Shown here: one piece after another, positions 18,722 to 26,998 of the stretch | Position numbering within the stretch: the stretch's first letter is position 1 | How the letters are laid out: each line of letters starts with the position of its first letter | Assembly (NCBI GenBank): GCA_018195615.1 | Contig: JAGTPG010000002.1 | Location: 3,166,501 to 3,230,500 of the forward strand | Direction: 5' to 3' | Source: Streptomyces tuirus | GTDB lineage: Bacteria; Actinomycetota; Actinomycetes; Streptomycetales; Streptomycetaceae | DNA length: 64,000 bases | Made by a program: the position numbers and the translations under genes | The notes under the pieces: model-generated | What the model was told of the DNA's origin: nothing | Seen by the model: only the letters and a program-made list of their open reading frames with translations | The model's database searches: none

Positions 18722-19856
18722 TCATGCCGAGCGCCGGAACCCGATCGTCGGTACGGCCCGTCGCAACGGCCAGGGCCTCACCAACTCCTCCGGCACGAGC
18801 CCCGCGAGGAACCCGTATCTCCGCAACGCCGCCTGCGACTGACCCTCCACCGACTGCACTCTCCGCCACCACCCCGCGATCTCCGCCCACCCCGGCGCCG
18901 ACAACGACCCGCCGAACTCCTGCACCGACAGCGCCGCCGTCAGCCCGGCGAAGGCCAGCCGGTCCGCCAGCGGCCAGTCCGCCAGCGTCCCGGTCACGAA
19001 CCCGGCGACGAACACGTCCCCTGCCCCCGTCGGATCGAGCGCCTCGACCTCGATCGCCGGCACCTCCGCCGTCTCCCCCGTCCGCCGGTCCACCGCGTAG
19101 GCCCCGTCCGCCCCGAGGGTCACGACAGCGACCGGCACGTACTCGGTGAGGGCGTGCGCGGCGGCCCGCGGGCAGTCCGCGCCCGTGTACCGCATGGCCT
19201 CCTCCGCGTTCGGCAGGAACGCCTCGCAGTGCCGCAGGTCGGGCAGCGCCGCCAGGTCCCACGCCCCGGTGTCGTCCCAGCCGACGTCGCCGAAGACCCG
19301 GGTGCCCTTGCTCGCGGCCTGGGCGATCCAGGGCGCGCTCACGCCGGGTGCGAGGGAGGCGACGGCGGCACGGGCGCGGGCGGGCACTCGGGGCCGGTTC
19401 CTCCGGGGGCGGCTCGTGGCCGTGCGAGACCATCGTGCGCTCCCCCTCGTACGCCATGGAGACGGTCACCGGGGAGTGCCAGCCGGGCACCGTGCGCGAC
19501 GGGGAGAGGTCGATGCCCTCGCCGTGCTCCAGGGCGTCCCAGCAGTAGTCGCCGTAGTGGTCGTCGCCGAAGGCCGCCGCGAGGGACGTGCGCAGGCCGA
19601 GGCGGGCCAGGGCGGTGGCCATGTTGGCGACACCGCCGGGGCTCGACCCCATCCCGCGTGCCCAGGACTCGGTCCCGCGCACCGGGGCGGAGTCGAGCCC
19701 GGTGAAGATGATGTCGAGGAAGACGGTGCCGGTGAGGTAGACGTCCCAGGGCGGGTCGTCCGGGGCACGCAGCGAGGCGAGGGGATCGACCTGGGTCTGG
19801 CGGTGCGATCCCTTTCCGGCCGGGCGCTTTCCTGCCGGGGCGGTAAACGCGATCAC
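18722..19856 (-). CDS. PfkB-family carbohydrate kinase (frameshifted as given)
   Basis: This is a ribokinase-type sugar kinase. The N-terminal part has DVYLTGTVFLDIIFTGL and SSPGGVANMATALARLG, the first PfkB signature. The C-terminal part has VEALDPTGAGDVFVAGFVTG, the second signature with the catalytic Asp in the GAGD anion hole. The two halves are in different frames, joined near 19393 by a net +1 (one extra or two missing bases). The repaired length is about 377 residues. The GTG start follows AGGGAG by 6 bases. It lies downstream of the glucarate genes on the same strand but has its own 83-base upstream region with a motif shared with the MFS gene. The substrate is unknown. Confidence 0.85.
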
Positions 19857-19894
19857 GATGCGCTCCCTGACGTGGTGCGGATCAGCCCAGTCTG

Positions 19895-19926
19895 CACCAC
19901 ACCACCGACAACGTGACTCCGATCAC
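19895..19926. promoter_or_regulatory. motif CACCACACCA-N3-ACAACGTG-N5-GATCAC upstream of pfkB-type kinase
   Basis: The three blocks recur at identical spacing at 23115-23146, ahead of the MFS gene (28 of 36 positions equal over the extended match). The last part, CGTGA-N6-TCACG, is a near-perfect inverted repeat in this copy, resembling CRP/FNR-type half sites. It is centred about 55 bases upstream of the kinase GTG. An operator for a shared regulator is inferred. Confidence 0.45.
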
Positions 19927-19939
19927 GCGGAGAGCAGGG

Positions 19940-21229
19940 CTACCAGCGGGGCATCGAGGGCGTCACCCACTCGGGGTCGGCGACCCGCATCGCCGCCGCG
20001 TCGTCGCGGTCCCGCAGCGCACCGTCGTCGTCCAGCCACCGCCGGTGCAGTACGGCCAGCCGCTCGCGGTCGAGCTCCACGCCGAGCCCGGGCGCGTCCG
20101 ACACGGCCACCGTGCCGCCCTCGAAGGTGAGGCGCTCGGTGAGCACGTCCTCCGACTGCCAGGGGTAGTGGGAGTCGCAGGCGTGGTGCAGGTTCGGGAC
20201 GGTGGCCGCCACGTGGGTCATCGCGGCGAGCGAGATGCCCAGGTGGGTGTTGGAGTGCATCGACACGCCGACGCCGAAGGTCCGGCAGACGGCGGCGAGC
20301 TGCTGGGTGTTGCGCAGCCCGCCCCAGTAGTGGTGGTCGGAGAGGACGACCTGGACACTGTCCTGGGTGAACGCCTCCTTGATCTCGGCGAACGTCGTCA
20401 CGCACATGTTGGTGGCCAGCGGCACCCCGGTGCGCTCGGCGACCTCGGCCATGCCGGCCGTGCCGAGGGTCGGGTCCTCCAGGTACTCGAGGACGTCCCC
20501 GAGTTCCCGCGCCACCTTCAGCGAGGTCTCCACGGACCAGGCGCCGTTGGGGTCCAGCCGCAGCGGATGCCCCGGGAACGCCTCGGCCAGTGCCTTGACG
20601 GCCGCGATCTCCTCGTCGGGCGGGAAGACACCGCCCTTGAGCTTGAAGGAGGTGAAGCCGTACCGCTCGGTGAACCGCCGGGCCTGTTCCACCACTCCGG
20701 CCGGGTCGACGGCGGCACCCCAGTCGTCCTTCTCGCAGGCGACGCCCTCCGGGTGGTCGGCCCACTTGTAGAACAGGTAGGCGCTGTACTCGACGGCGTC
20801 GCGTACCTTGCCGCCGAGCAGCGCGTGCACGGGCAGTCCGAGGGACTTGCCGAGGGCGTCGAGGCAGGCGACCTCGAAGCCGGAGACGACGGAGAGCCGC
20901 AGTTTGTCGGCGGTCTGCACGCCGCGCAGCCCGCCGACGTCGACGGCGTTCTCGACCCGTGAGGCGTCCACCGCGACCTGGTCGGCGATCGTGAACAGGC
21001 CGTTGAGGTCGCTGACCTGCCGTCCCTTCAGCCGCTCGGCGAAGGGCCGGGCCAGCTCCAGGTACTTGGTGTCGCCGTAGGTCTCCCCCACACCGGTGAC
21101 GCCGTCCGCCGTGACGACCTCGACGATCAGCCGGGGCGTGTACGGCTGGTGCACGCCCTGCGTGTTCAGCAGCGGCGGGTCCGCGACCAGGATCGGCGTG
21201 AGCCGTACGTCGGTGATGGCGAGGTTCAC
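19940..21229 (-). CDS. gudD: glucarate dehydratase (enolase superfamily)
   Basis: This 429-residue protein is of the mandelate racemase/enolase superfamily. Barrel residues visible include the KxK base in SFKLKGG and the metal ligand in LRLDPNGAWS. The His-containing segment MHSNTHLGIS is diagnostic of glucarate dehydratases, which convert D-glucarate (or L-idarate) to 5-dehydro-4-deoxyglucarate. The GTG start overlaps the kdgD stop (GTGA), so the two are coupled. KdgD acts on the product of this enzyme, which supports the assignment. A galactarate-type specificity cannot be excluded. Confidence 0.85.
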   Translation of the reverse strand: MNLAITDVRLTPILVADPPLLNTQGVHQPYTPRLIVEVVTADGVTGVGETYGDTKYLELARPFAERLKGRQVSDLNGLFTIADQVAVDASRVENAVDVGGLRGVQTADKLRLSVVSGFEVACLDALGKSLGLPVHALLGGKVRDAVEYSAYLFYKWADHPEGVACEKDDWGAAVDPAGVVEQARRFTERYGFTSFKLKGGVFPPDEEIAAVKALAEAFPGHPLRLDPNGAWSVETSLKVARELGDVLEYLEDPTLGTAGMAEVAERTGVPLATNMCVTTFAEIKEAFTQDSVQVVLSDHHYWGGLRNTQQLAAVCRTFGVGVSMHSNTHLGISLAAMTHVAATVPNLHHACDSHYPWQSEDVLTERLTFEGGTVAVSDAPGLGVELDRERLAVLHRRWLDDDGALRDRDDAAAMRVADPEWVTPSMPRW

Positions 21230-22195
21230 AGAGCGGCTCCTACGAGGTCGAGTCCCGCGGTGAGGAGAGCGGTGAGGGCGGCCAGGTCGGCGGGTGAGGG
21301 GTCGGTGAGCGGGGCGCGGACGGGGCCCAAGGCGTGACCGCGCAGCCGGGCCGCCGCCTTCACCAGCGACACGGCGTACCCGGGGACGCGGTCGCGCAGT
21401 TCGACGAGCGGGACATAGAAGCCGCGCAGCAGTTTGTCGACGGTGCCGTGGTCGCCGTCGCGCAGGGCGGTGAAGAAGGCGTCGGCGATCTCGGGGCGAA
21501 GGCGTGCACGGCGGAGGAGTAGGCGGGGACGCCGACGGTGGCGTAGGCGCGGGCCTGGATCTCGGCGGTGGCGGCGCCGTTGAAGAACAGGAAGTCCTCG
21601 GGGCGGCGAGGGTGAGGCGCTGGAGCCGGTCGAGGTCGCTGTGGCCGTCCTTGAGGCCGATGACGTTCGGCAGGGCGGCGATCCGCTTGAGGGACTCGGC
21701 GGTGAAGGCGACCTGGCCGCGCTGGTAGGCGATCAGGGGCAGCGGGGTGCGGGCGGCGATCTGTTCCAGCTGGGCGACCAGCCCGTCCTGCGGGGCGGCG
21801 ACGAGGTAGTGCGGCAGCACGAGGAGGGCGTCGGCGCCGGCCTCCTCGGCGATGCGCGCGAACCGGAGGGCCTGAGCCCAGCCGTATCCGGTCCCGGCCA
21901 CGACCGGCACGCGGCCCGCGGCCTCCTCGACGGTGATGGTGACGACCTGCCGGTACTCGTCCTCGTCGAGCGAGAAGAACTCGCCGGTGCCGCAGGCGGG
22001 GAAGACGGCCCCGGGTGAGGTGGCGATCCGGTCCGCGACGTAGGCGCGGAAGCCGTCCGGGTCGAGGGTGCCGTCGTCGCGGAAGCTGGTCAGCGGGAAC
22101 GACAGCACACCGCCGGCCATGCCCTCCCGCAGCCGGTGCGCGACCGCACCCGGTCCGACGCTCACGGTCATCTCCTCGGCCATCCTCTCGGTCAT
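21226..22195 (-). CDS. kdgD: 5-dehydro-4-deoxyglucarate dehydratase (two frameshifts as given)
   Basis: This is a dihydrodipicolinate-synthase-superfamily enzyme that dehydrates and decarboxylates 5-dehydro-4-deoxyglucarate to 2,5-dioxopentanoate. Seen are GGVLSFPLTSF at the N-terminus, ACGTGEFFSLDEDEY in the active-site loop and the Schiff-base Lys in NVIGLKDGHSD. One C is missing near 21602 and another near 21495. Reading across them gives EDFLFFNGAATAE-like and FAPEIADAFFTAL-like sequence and a C-terminus LDLVGAAL. The repaired length is about 323 residues. ATGs at 22195, 22183 and 22171 all lie near purine-rich sites and the true start is uncertain. It is divergent from an IclR regulator. 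Confidence 0.88.
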
Positions 22196-22201
22196 CTCCT
22201 T

Positions 22202-22264
22202 ATGTAGACGTCATCCATGTATGAGAATGCGGGTTGGATACGCGAACGTCAACCGCCTAGGCGG
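22202..22264. promoter_or_regulatory. divergent kdgD/iclR control region
   Basis: The 87 bases between kdgD and the IclR gene hold two ATGTA copies 15 bases apart (22202-22206, 22217-22221) and a perfect 12-base palindrome CCGCCTAGGCGG (22253-22264). The palindrome lies 19 bases before the regulator start, a position suited to autoregulation. IclR-type proteins usually control the adjacent divergent operon. Which repeat is the operator is not known. Confidence 0.45.
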
Positions 22265-22282
22265 CCCGTTTACCATCGGCGC

Positions 22283-23065
22283 ATGTCAGACACAGGGGGC
22301 GTCCGCGAGGTGAAGTCCGCGGCCCGTACGGTCGAGCTGCTGGAACTCCTCGCGGCGCGTGGGGACCGCCCGGCCCGGCTGCAGGAACTGGCCGACGAAC
22401 TCGGCGTACCGCGCAGCTCGATGTACGCGCTGCTGCAGACCCTGATCTCGCACGGCTGGGTCCGCACCGACGTCACCGGCTCCCTGTACGGCATCGGCAT
22501 CCACGCCCTGCTCACGGGCACCAGCTACCTCGACTCCGACCCGCGGGTCCGGGCCGTACGGCCGTATCTCGACGAGGCCTCCGAGGCGCTCGGCGAGACG
22601 ATCCACCTGGGGCGGCTGGACGGCAGGGACGTGGCCTATCTGGCGACCCGGGAGTCGCACGAGTACCTGCGCACGATCAGCCGGGTGGGCCGGCGACTGC
22701 CCGCGCACGTCGGGGCCCTGGGCAAGGCCCTGCTGGCGGAACGCCCGGACGAGGAACTGCCCGAGGGGCCGTACGAGGCGCTGACTCCGAACTCGCACAC
22801 GAGCCGGGAGTCCCTGGCGGCCGACCTCGCCGGAGTCCGGGCCCGCGGCTTCTCCGTGGACCGGGAGGAGGGCGTGACCGGGATCGTCGGCTTCGGGTTC
22901 GCGCTGCGCTACGACACCCCGGCGCAGGACGCGATCAGCTGCTCGGTGCCGGTGGCCCGGCTCACGCCGGAGCACGAGGAGCGGATCGTCGCCGTGATGC
23001 GGGAGATCCGGGCGAAGGCCGAGGCGACCGTCCCGGGAGGCGGCGGAGCGGTGCACTGGCGGTAG
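22283..23065 (+). CDS. IclR-family transcriptional regulator
   Basis: This 260-residue protein has an N-terminal winged helix (KSAARTVELLELLAARGDRPARLQELADELGVPRSSMYALLQTL, about residues 10-55). A C-terminal effector-binding IclR domain follows, with the family segments LGETIHLGRLDGRDVAYLAT, LPAHVGALGKALLA and a cysteine in AISCSVPV. It is divergent from kdgD-gudD, so it most likely controls glucarate catabolism in response to a sugar acid or a 2-keto intermediate. KdgR-type regulators of this family are the nearest functional precedent. Confidence 0.92.
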   Translation: MSDTGGVREVKSAARTVELLELLAARGDRPARLQELADELGVPRSSMYALLQTLISHGWVRTDVTGSLYGIGIHALLTGTSYLDSDPRVRAVRPYLDEASEALGETIHLGRLDGRDVAYLATRESHEYLRTISRVGRRLPAHVGALGKALLAERPDEELPEGPYEALTPNSHTSRESLAADLAGVRARGFSVDREEGVTGIVGFGFALRYDTPAQDAISCSVPVARLTPEHEERIVAVMREIRAKAEATVPGGGGAVHWR

Positions 23066-23114
23066 CGGGAGGGGCCCGCGACACCGCGGAAAGGATCCTC
23101 GTTTACCCGGTCTT

Positions 23115-23146
23115 CACCACACCAAACACAACGTGCTCCAGATCAC
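23115..23146. promoter_or_regulatory. second copy of the CACCACACCA-N3-ACAACGTG-N5-GATCAC motif
   Basis: This copy has the same three blocks at the same spacing as at 19895-19926, in the non-coding stretch between the IclR gene and the MFS gene. It lies about 125-155 bases before the chosen MFS start. In both places the same strand reads plus while the target genes face opposite ways, which suits a symmetrical site. Shared regulation of the kinase and the transporter is inferred. Confidence 0.45.
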
Positions 23147-23270
23147 ACCCCCTGGGCTCACGTGTGCGACTACGTGCTTGATACAAATTGCTCGCGCGTT
23201 CCTGTCCGTCGACGGTCGTCGCCCAATCCCCCTTTTTCTGCCGCTCCTTTCGCATGCCCTGGGAACGCCC

Positions 23271-24584
23271 GTGTTCGCCCCTCGCACCACCCCCTGGCCC
23301 CTCGTCGCCCTTTTCACGGCCGGGTATCTCGCTCCGTATCTGCTGCCGACCACCGTCGGCCGACTCGATTCGGGCCTTCCGCTCTCCGCCACGCAGGCCG
23401 GTGCCGTCGGCAGTGCGCTGCTGCTGAGTTCCGCGACCGCCGGATTCGTCCTGGCCTCGCGGGTCGAACGGATCGGGGCCCGCACCCTCGCCCGGCTCGG
23501 CCTCGCCCTGGCCCTGCTCGGCTACGGCGCCGCCGCGCTGACCACGACCGTCCCGGCCGTCGTCGCCGGCGCGATCACCGGCGGGTTCGGATCCGGCACG
23601 GCCACCACCGTCGCGGCGACCCTCATCGCCGCACAGCGAGATCCGCACCGGGCCTCCACCGCCGGTCTGCTCAGCGTCTCCGCCCTCGCGGGTGCCGTGT
23701 ATCTGACGGTTCCGCATCTCGGCCCGGGGCACGGCCTGCCGCTGGCCGCGATCGCCCTCACGGCCCTGGCCGTCTGGCCGCTGACCGGTCGCCTCCCCGC
23801 CGGTACGCCCGCCGCGCCCGCGCGCCACGACAAGGCCCGGCTGCCGCATGCCCGTTCGGGGCTGGTGCTGGCCGCCGCCATGCTGTGCTGGTCGCTCGCC
23901 CAGAACTCGCTGTGGGGCGTGAGCGGGCAGATCGGACTGACGCAGGCCGGCCTCGGCGAGGCCACCGTCGGTGCCGTGTTCGCCGTGGCCCTGGTCGCCG
24001 GACTGACCGGCGTCCTCGTGGCCGGCGCGCTCGGGGGCCGGCTGGGACGTGCGATGCCGATCGGGGCGGGCACGGTCCTCATCGCCGGCTGCATCGTGCT
24101 CAGCGCCTCCGCGACCGACCTGACCGGCTTCGCGACCGGCGAGATCGCCTGGAACACGCTCTATCCGGTGGTGCTGTCGTACCTGATCGGCCTGGCCGCC
24201 TCGCTCGACCCGCGCGGCCGCTGGGCGGTGCTCGTCGGCTCGGCGTCCTCACTGGGCACGGCGGCCGGGCCGCTGACCGGGAGTGTGCTGTCGGCGCAGG
24301 CCGGGTTCCCGGTCATGGGCACCATCCTGGCCGCCGGTCTGCTGGTCATCGCCCTGCCGATGACCGCCGTAGCACTGCACACCGGCGGGCGCCCGCTGCT
24401 GCCCGGCGCGATCCGCCGCCGCGGCGGGCACCCGGCCGCCCTGGTCGCCGCCGCCACGGGTACCCCCAACGGCGCGGTCCCCGAGATCGGCGCCCCGGAA
24501 CAGCCGGTGGTGGAGATCCCGGTGGAGACCACGGCCGTCCCCGCGCAGCGCGCCTACGGCAAGGCGGGGTCGGAGGTCCTCTGA
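23271..24584 (+). CDS. MFS transporter
   Basis: This major facilitator protein has about 437 residues from the GTG chosen here (VFAPRTTPWPLVALFTAGYLAPYLLP). Around twelve hydrophobic segments are visible, with a basic loop after segment 6 (LPAGTPAAPARHDKARLPHARSG) and a cytoplasmic tail. ATG at 23133 in the same frame would add 46 residues of non-membrane sequence that looks like upstream DNA, so it was rejected. The position after an IclR/glucarate cluster suggests a sugar-acid carrier, but the sequence does not show the substrate. The stop lies 3 bases from the convergent adenosine deaminase gene. Confidence 0.85.
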   Translation: MFAPRTTPWPLVALFTAGYLAPYLLPTTVGRLDSGLPLSATQAGAVGSALLLSSATAGFVLASRVERIGARTLARLGLALALLGYGAAALTTTVPAVVAGAITGGFGSGTATTVAATLIAAQRDPHRASTAGLLSVSALAGAVYLTVPHLGPGHGLPLAAIALTALAVWPLTGRLPAGTPAAPARHDKARLPHARSGLVLAAAMLCWSLAQNSLWGVSGQIGLTQAGLGEATVGAVFAVALVAGLTGVLVAGALGGRLGRAMPIGAGTVLIAGCIVLSASATDLTGFATGEIAWNTLYPVVLSYLIGLAASLDPRGRWAVLVGSASSLGTAAGPLTGSVLSAQAGFPVMGTILAAGLLVIALPMTAVALHTGGRPLLPGAIRRRGGHPAALVAAATGTPNGAVPEIGAPEQPVVEIPVETTAVPAQRAYGKAGSEVL

Positions 24585-24587
24585 GGC

Positions 24588-25604
24588 CTACCCGAAGGTG
24601 TATGCCTCCACCTCGGCCAGATACCGCGCCCGCAGCTCCTCGTCGTCCTCCAGGAAGGAGGCGAGGAAGGAGTTGCGGGCGAGCTCGCGCAGCCGCTCCT
24701 GGCTCAGGCCGAGGGTCGCCCGCACGGCGTCGAAGTTGTCGCCGGCGTATCCGCCGAAGTACGCCGGGTCGTCCGAGTTGACCGTGCACATCAGGCCGGC
24801 GTCCAGCATTCCGGGCAGGGGGTGGTCGGCGAGGGTGTCGACGGTGCGCAGCCGGACGTTCGACAGGGGGCACAGGGTCAGCGGCACCCGGTCCCGCACC
24901 AGCCGCTCCACCAGCGCCGGGTCCTCGACGCAGCGCAACCCGTGGTCGACCCGCTCGACGCCGAGCACGTCCAGCGCCTCGGTGATGTACTCCGGCGGGC
25001 CCTCCTCACCGGCGTGGGCGACCCGTCGCAGCCCGAGCGCGGCGGCGGCCTCGTACACCTCGCGGAACTTCGCCGGCGGGTGCCCGACCTCGGCCGAGTC
25101 CAGGCCGACGCCGGTGATCCGGTCCAGGTACGGCTTGGCCGCGTCCAGCGTCGCCAGGGCCGAATCGGCGGACTCGTCGCGCAGGAAGCAAAGGATCAGC
25201 CGGGTCGAGACACCGTGGTTCGCCTCGCTGTTCCCCAGCGCGCGCCACAGCCCCTCGACGACCGTGCCGAGCTCAAGACCGCGGCTGGTGTGGGCCTGCG
25301 GGTCGAAGAAGATCTCCGCGTGCCGCACGCCCTGCGCCGCGGCGCGTTCGAGGTAGGCGTTCGCGAGGTCCTCGAAGTCCCGCTCGGTGCGCAGGACGGC
25401 CATGAGCTCGTAGTACAGGTTCAGGAAGGACTGCAGGTCCTCGAACCGGTACGCCTCGCGCAGCTCGTCGGTGTCCGCGTACGGCAGCGTGACGCCGTTG
25501 CGGGTGGCGAGCTCGAAGGCGAGTTCCGGTTCCAGGGTGCCTTCGATGTGAAGGTGCAGTTCGGCTTTGGGGAGGGACATCAATTCATCGTACGGCCGTT
25601 TCAC
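24588..25604 (-). CDS. add: adenosine deaminase
   Basis: This enzyme deaminates adenosine or deoxyadenosine to inosine for purine salvage. The 338-residue protein has the zinc motif KAELHLHIEGTLEPEL, the catalytic HAGEEGPPEYI, the VERVDHGLRC segment and TVNSDDPAYFG with the final metal and catalytic Asp. It has no signal peptide and is cytoplasmic. Its ATG overlaps the RNase Z stop by 4 bases, so it is read after rnz and the HIT gene in a three-gene operon. A related activity such as adenine deaminase is possible but less likely. Confidence 0.93.
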   Translation of the reverse strand: MKRPYDELMSLPKAELHLHIEGTLEPELAFELATRNGVTLPYADTDELREAYRFEDLQSFLNLYYELMAVLRTERDFEDLANAYLERAAAQGVRHAEIFFDPQAHTSRGLELGTVVEGLWRALGNSEANHGVSTRLILCFLRDESADSALATLDAAKPYLDRITGVGLDSAEVGHPPAKFREVYEAAAALGLRRVAHAGEEGPPEYITEALDVLGVERVDHGLRCVEDPALVERLVRDRVPLTLCPLSNVRLRTVDTLADHPLPGMLDAGLMCTVNSDDPAYFGGYAGDNFDAVRATLGLSQERLRELARNSFLASFLEDDEELRARYLAEVEAYTFG

Positions 25605-26506
25605 CGACGCTTCGGAACCGGCACCCTCAGCAGATCGTGTGCCACGGTCAGCTCACCGTCGAACCCGGCTGCCCGGGCCTGCCGCTCGAACTCATCCGGG
25701 TCGCTGTAGCGCTGGCTGAAGTGGGTCAGCACGAGGTGCCGCACCCCGCCGTCCCGGGCCGCCCGGGCTGCCTGCCCGGCGGTCAGATGTCCGTGCTCGA
25801 CGGCGAGTTCCTCGTCCTCGTCGAGGAACGTGGACTCGATGACCAGCATGTCGCAGCCCTCGGCGAGCGCGTGCACGCCGTCACACAGCCGGGTGTCCAT
25901 GACGAACGCGAACCGCTGTCCGCGCCGCACCTCGCTGACGTCTTCGAGTGAGACCCCGCCGAGCGAGCCCTCGCGCTGGATCCGGCCGACGTCCGGGCCC
26001 TTGATGCCGTGCGCGGCGAGCCGCTCGGGCAGCATGCGGCGGCCGTCGTGCTCGACGATCCGGTAGCCGTAGGACTCCACCGGGTGCGACAGCTTCCGGG
26101 CCTGCAGCGTGTAGCCGTCCGTACGGGCGAGGGGCCCGTCCGCGGCGACGGGCGACTGTGTGATGTCGACGGTCTCGCGGTAGGCGGTGGCGTACCGGAG
26201 GCGGTCGAAGAAGCGCTGCCCGGAGCGCGGGTAGTGGGCGGTGATCTCGTGCGGCACCTTGTCGAGGTTGATGCGCTGGATGACGCCGGCGAGGCCGAGG
26301 CAGTGGTCGCCGTGGAAGTGCGTGACGCAGATGCGGTTCAGGTCGTGCGCGGCGACCCCGGCGCGCAGCATCTGGCGCTGCGTGCCCTCGCCGGGGTCGA
26401 AGAGGATGCCCTCGCCGTCCCAGCGGAGCAGATAGCCGTTGTGGTTGCGGTGCCGGGTGGGGACCTGGGAGGCGGTGCCGAGCACCACGAGTTCACGTAC
26501 GGACAA
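25601..26506 (-). CDS. rnz: ribonuclease Z
   Basis: RNase Z cuts the 3' trailer of tRNA precursors. The 301-residue protein is of the short RNase Z class, a metallo-beta-lactamase fold with THFHGDHCLGLAG (HxHxDH), later ligands in SHPVESYGYRI, VMDTRLCDG and LVLTHFSQRY, and the start LGTASQVPTRHRNHNGYLL. It lies 6 bases after the HIT gene and overlaps add by 4 bases. Confidence 0.95.
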   Translation of the reverse strand: MSVRELVVLGTASQVPTRHRNHNGYLLRWDGEGILFDPGEGTQRQMLRAGVAAHDLNRICVTHFHGDHCLGLAGVIQRINLDKVPHEITAHYPRSGQRFFDRLRYATAYRETVDITQSPVAADGPLARTDGYTLQARKLSHPVESYGYRIVEHDGRRMLPERLAAHGIKGPDVGRIQREGSLGGVSLEDVSEVRRGQRFAFVMDTRLCDGVHALAEGCDMLVIESTFLDEDEELAVEHGHLTAGQAARAARDGGVRHLVLTHFSQRYSDPDEFERQARAAGFDGELTVAHDLLRVPVPKRR

Positions 26507-26512
26507 GGCGGA

Positions 26513-26866
26513 TTACCCCGGGGGCCATTCGAGGCCGCGGCCGCCGAGTACGTGGCCGTGGACGTGCCAGACCGTCTGGCCGGCGCCGCTGCCGGTGTTG
26601 AACACGAGGCGGTAGCTGTCCAGCTTCTCCTCGTCGGCGACGGCCTGGGCCTCGCGGACCACGTCCGCGGTGAGCGCGGGGTCGGCGGCGGCGAGGGCGG
26701 CGGCGTTCTCGTAGTGGGCCTTGGGGATGATCAGGACGTGGGTGGGGGCCTGGGGGTTGATGTCGCGGAACGCGACGGTGGTGTCCGTCTCGCGGACGAT
26801 TGTCGCCGGGATGGTGCCGGCGACGATCTTGCAGAACAGGCAGTCGTCCTGGGGTTCCCCTGCCAT
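26513..26866 (-). CDS. HIT-family (histidine triad) protein
   Basis: This 117-residue protein starts at MAGEPQDDCLFCKIVAGTIPATIV. It carries the histidine triad HVHGHVLGG and the segment DINPQAPTHVLIIPKAHY of HINT-type nucleoside phosphoramidate hydrolases. CLFCKI is the usual N-terminal CxxC zinc-site half. GGAGG lies 5 bases before the ATG, which decides the start over an upstream frame extension. It is the first gene of the HIT-rnz-add operon. Confidence 0.93.
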   Translation of the reverse strand: MAGEPQDDCLFCKIVAGTIPATIVRETDTTVAFRDINPQAPTHVLIIPKAHYENAAALAAADPALTADVVREAQAVADEEKLDSYRLVFNTGSGAGQTVWHVHGHVLGGRGLEWPPG

Positions 26867-26921
26867 TTTCCCTCCGGGGGTTGGCCGAATTCGGTCCGAC
26901 TTGGGCATCGTATCGTCGTCG

Positions 26922-26998
26922 GGTGCGGGTGCTTTGTGGCTGGTCGCGCCCACGCGGCGGAGCCGCAAATCGATACAGCCCCGCGCCCCTAAACAGTC
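26922..26998 (-). repeat. dispersed Streptomyces intergenic repeat
   Basis: On the minus strand this stretch begins TTTAGGGGCGCGGGGCTGTA, continues through CGGCTCCGCCGCGTGGGCGC and ends near CACAAAGCACCCGCA. I recall near-identical sequence between many genes in Streptomyces genomes, often just after a stop codon; here it contains the tricorn TAG. CGGCTCCGCCG can fold. The function is unknown, and a terminator or scar of a small mobile element has been suggested for such repeats. The recollection is not a database result. Confidence 0.5.

Noticed and set aside
19940..22195. A single 751-codon fusion of KdgD and glucarate dehydratase
   Set aside because: The apparent fusion results from two missing bases in kdgD. 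After repair kdgD ends at 21226 and gudD starts at the overlapping GTG.
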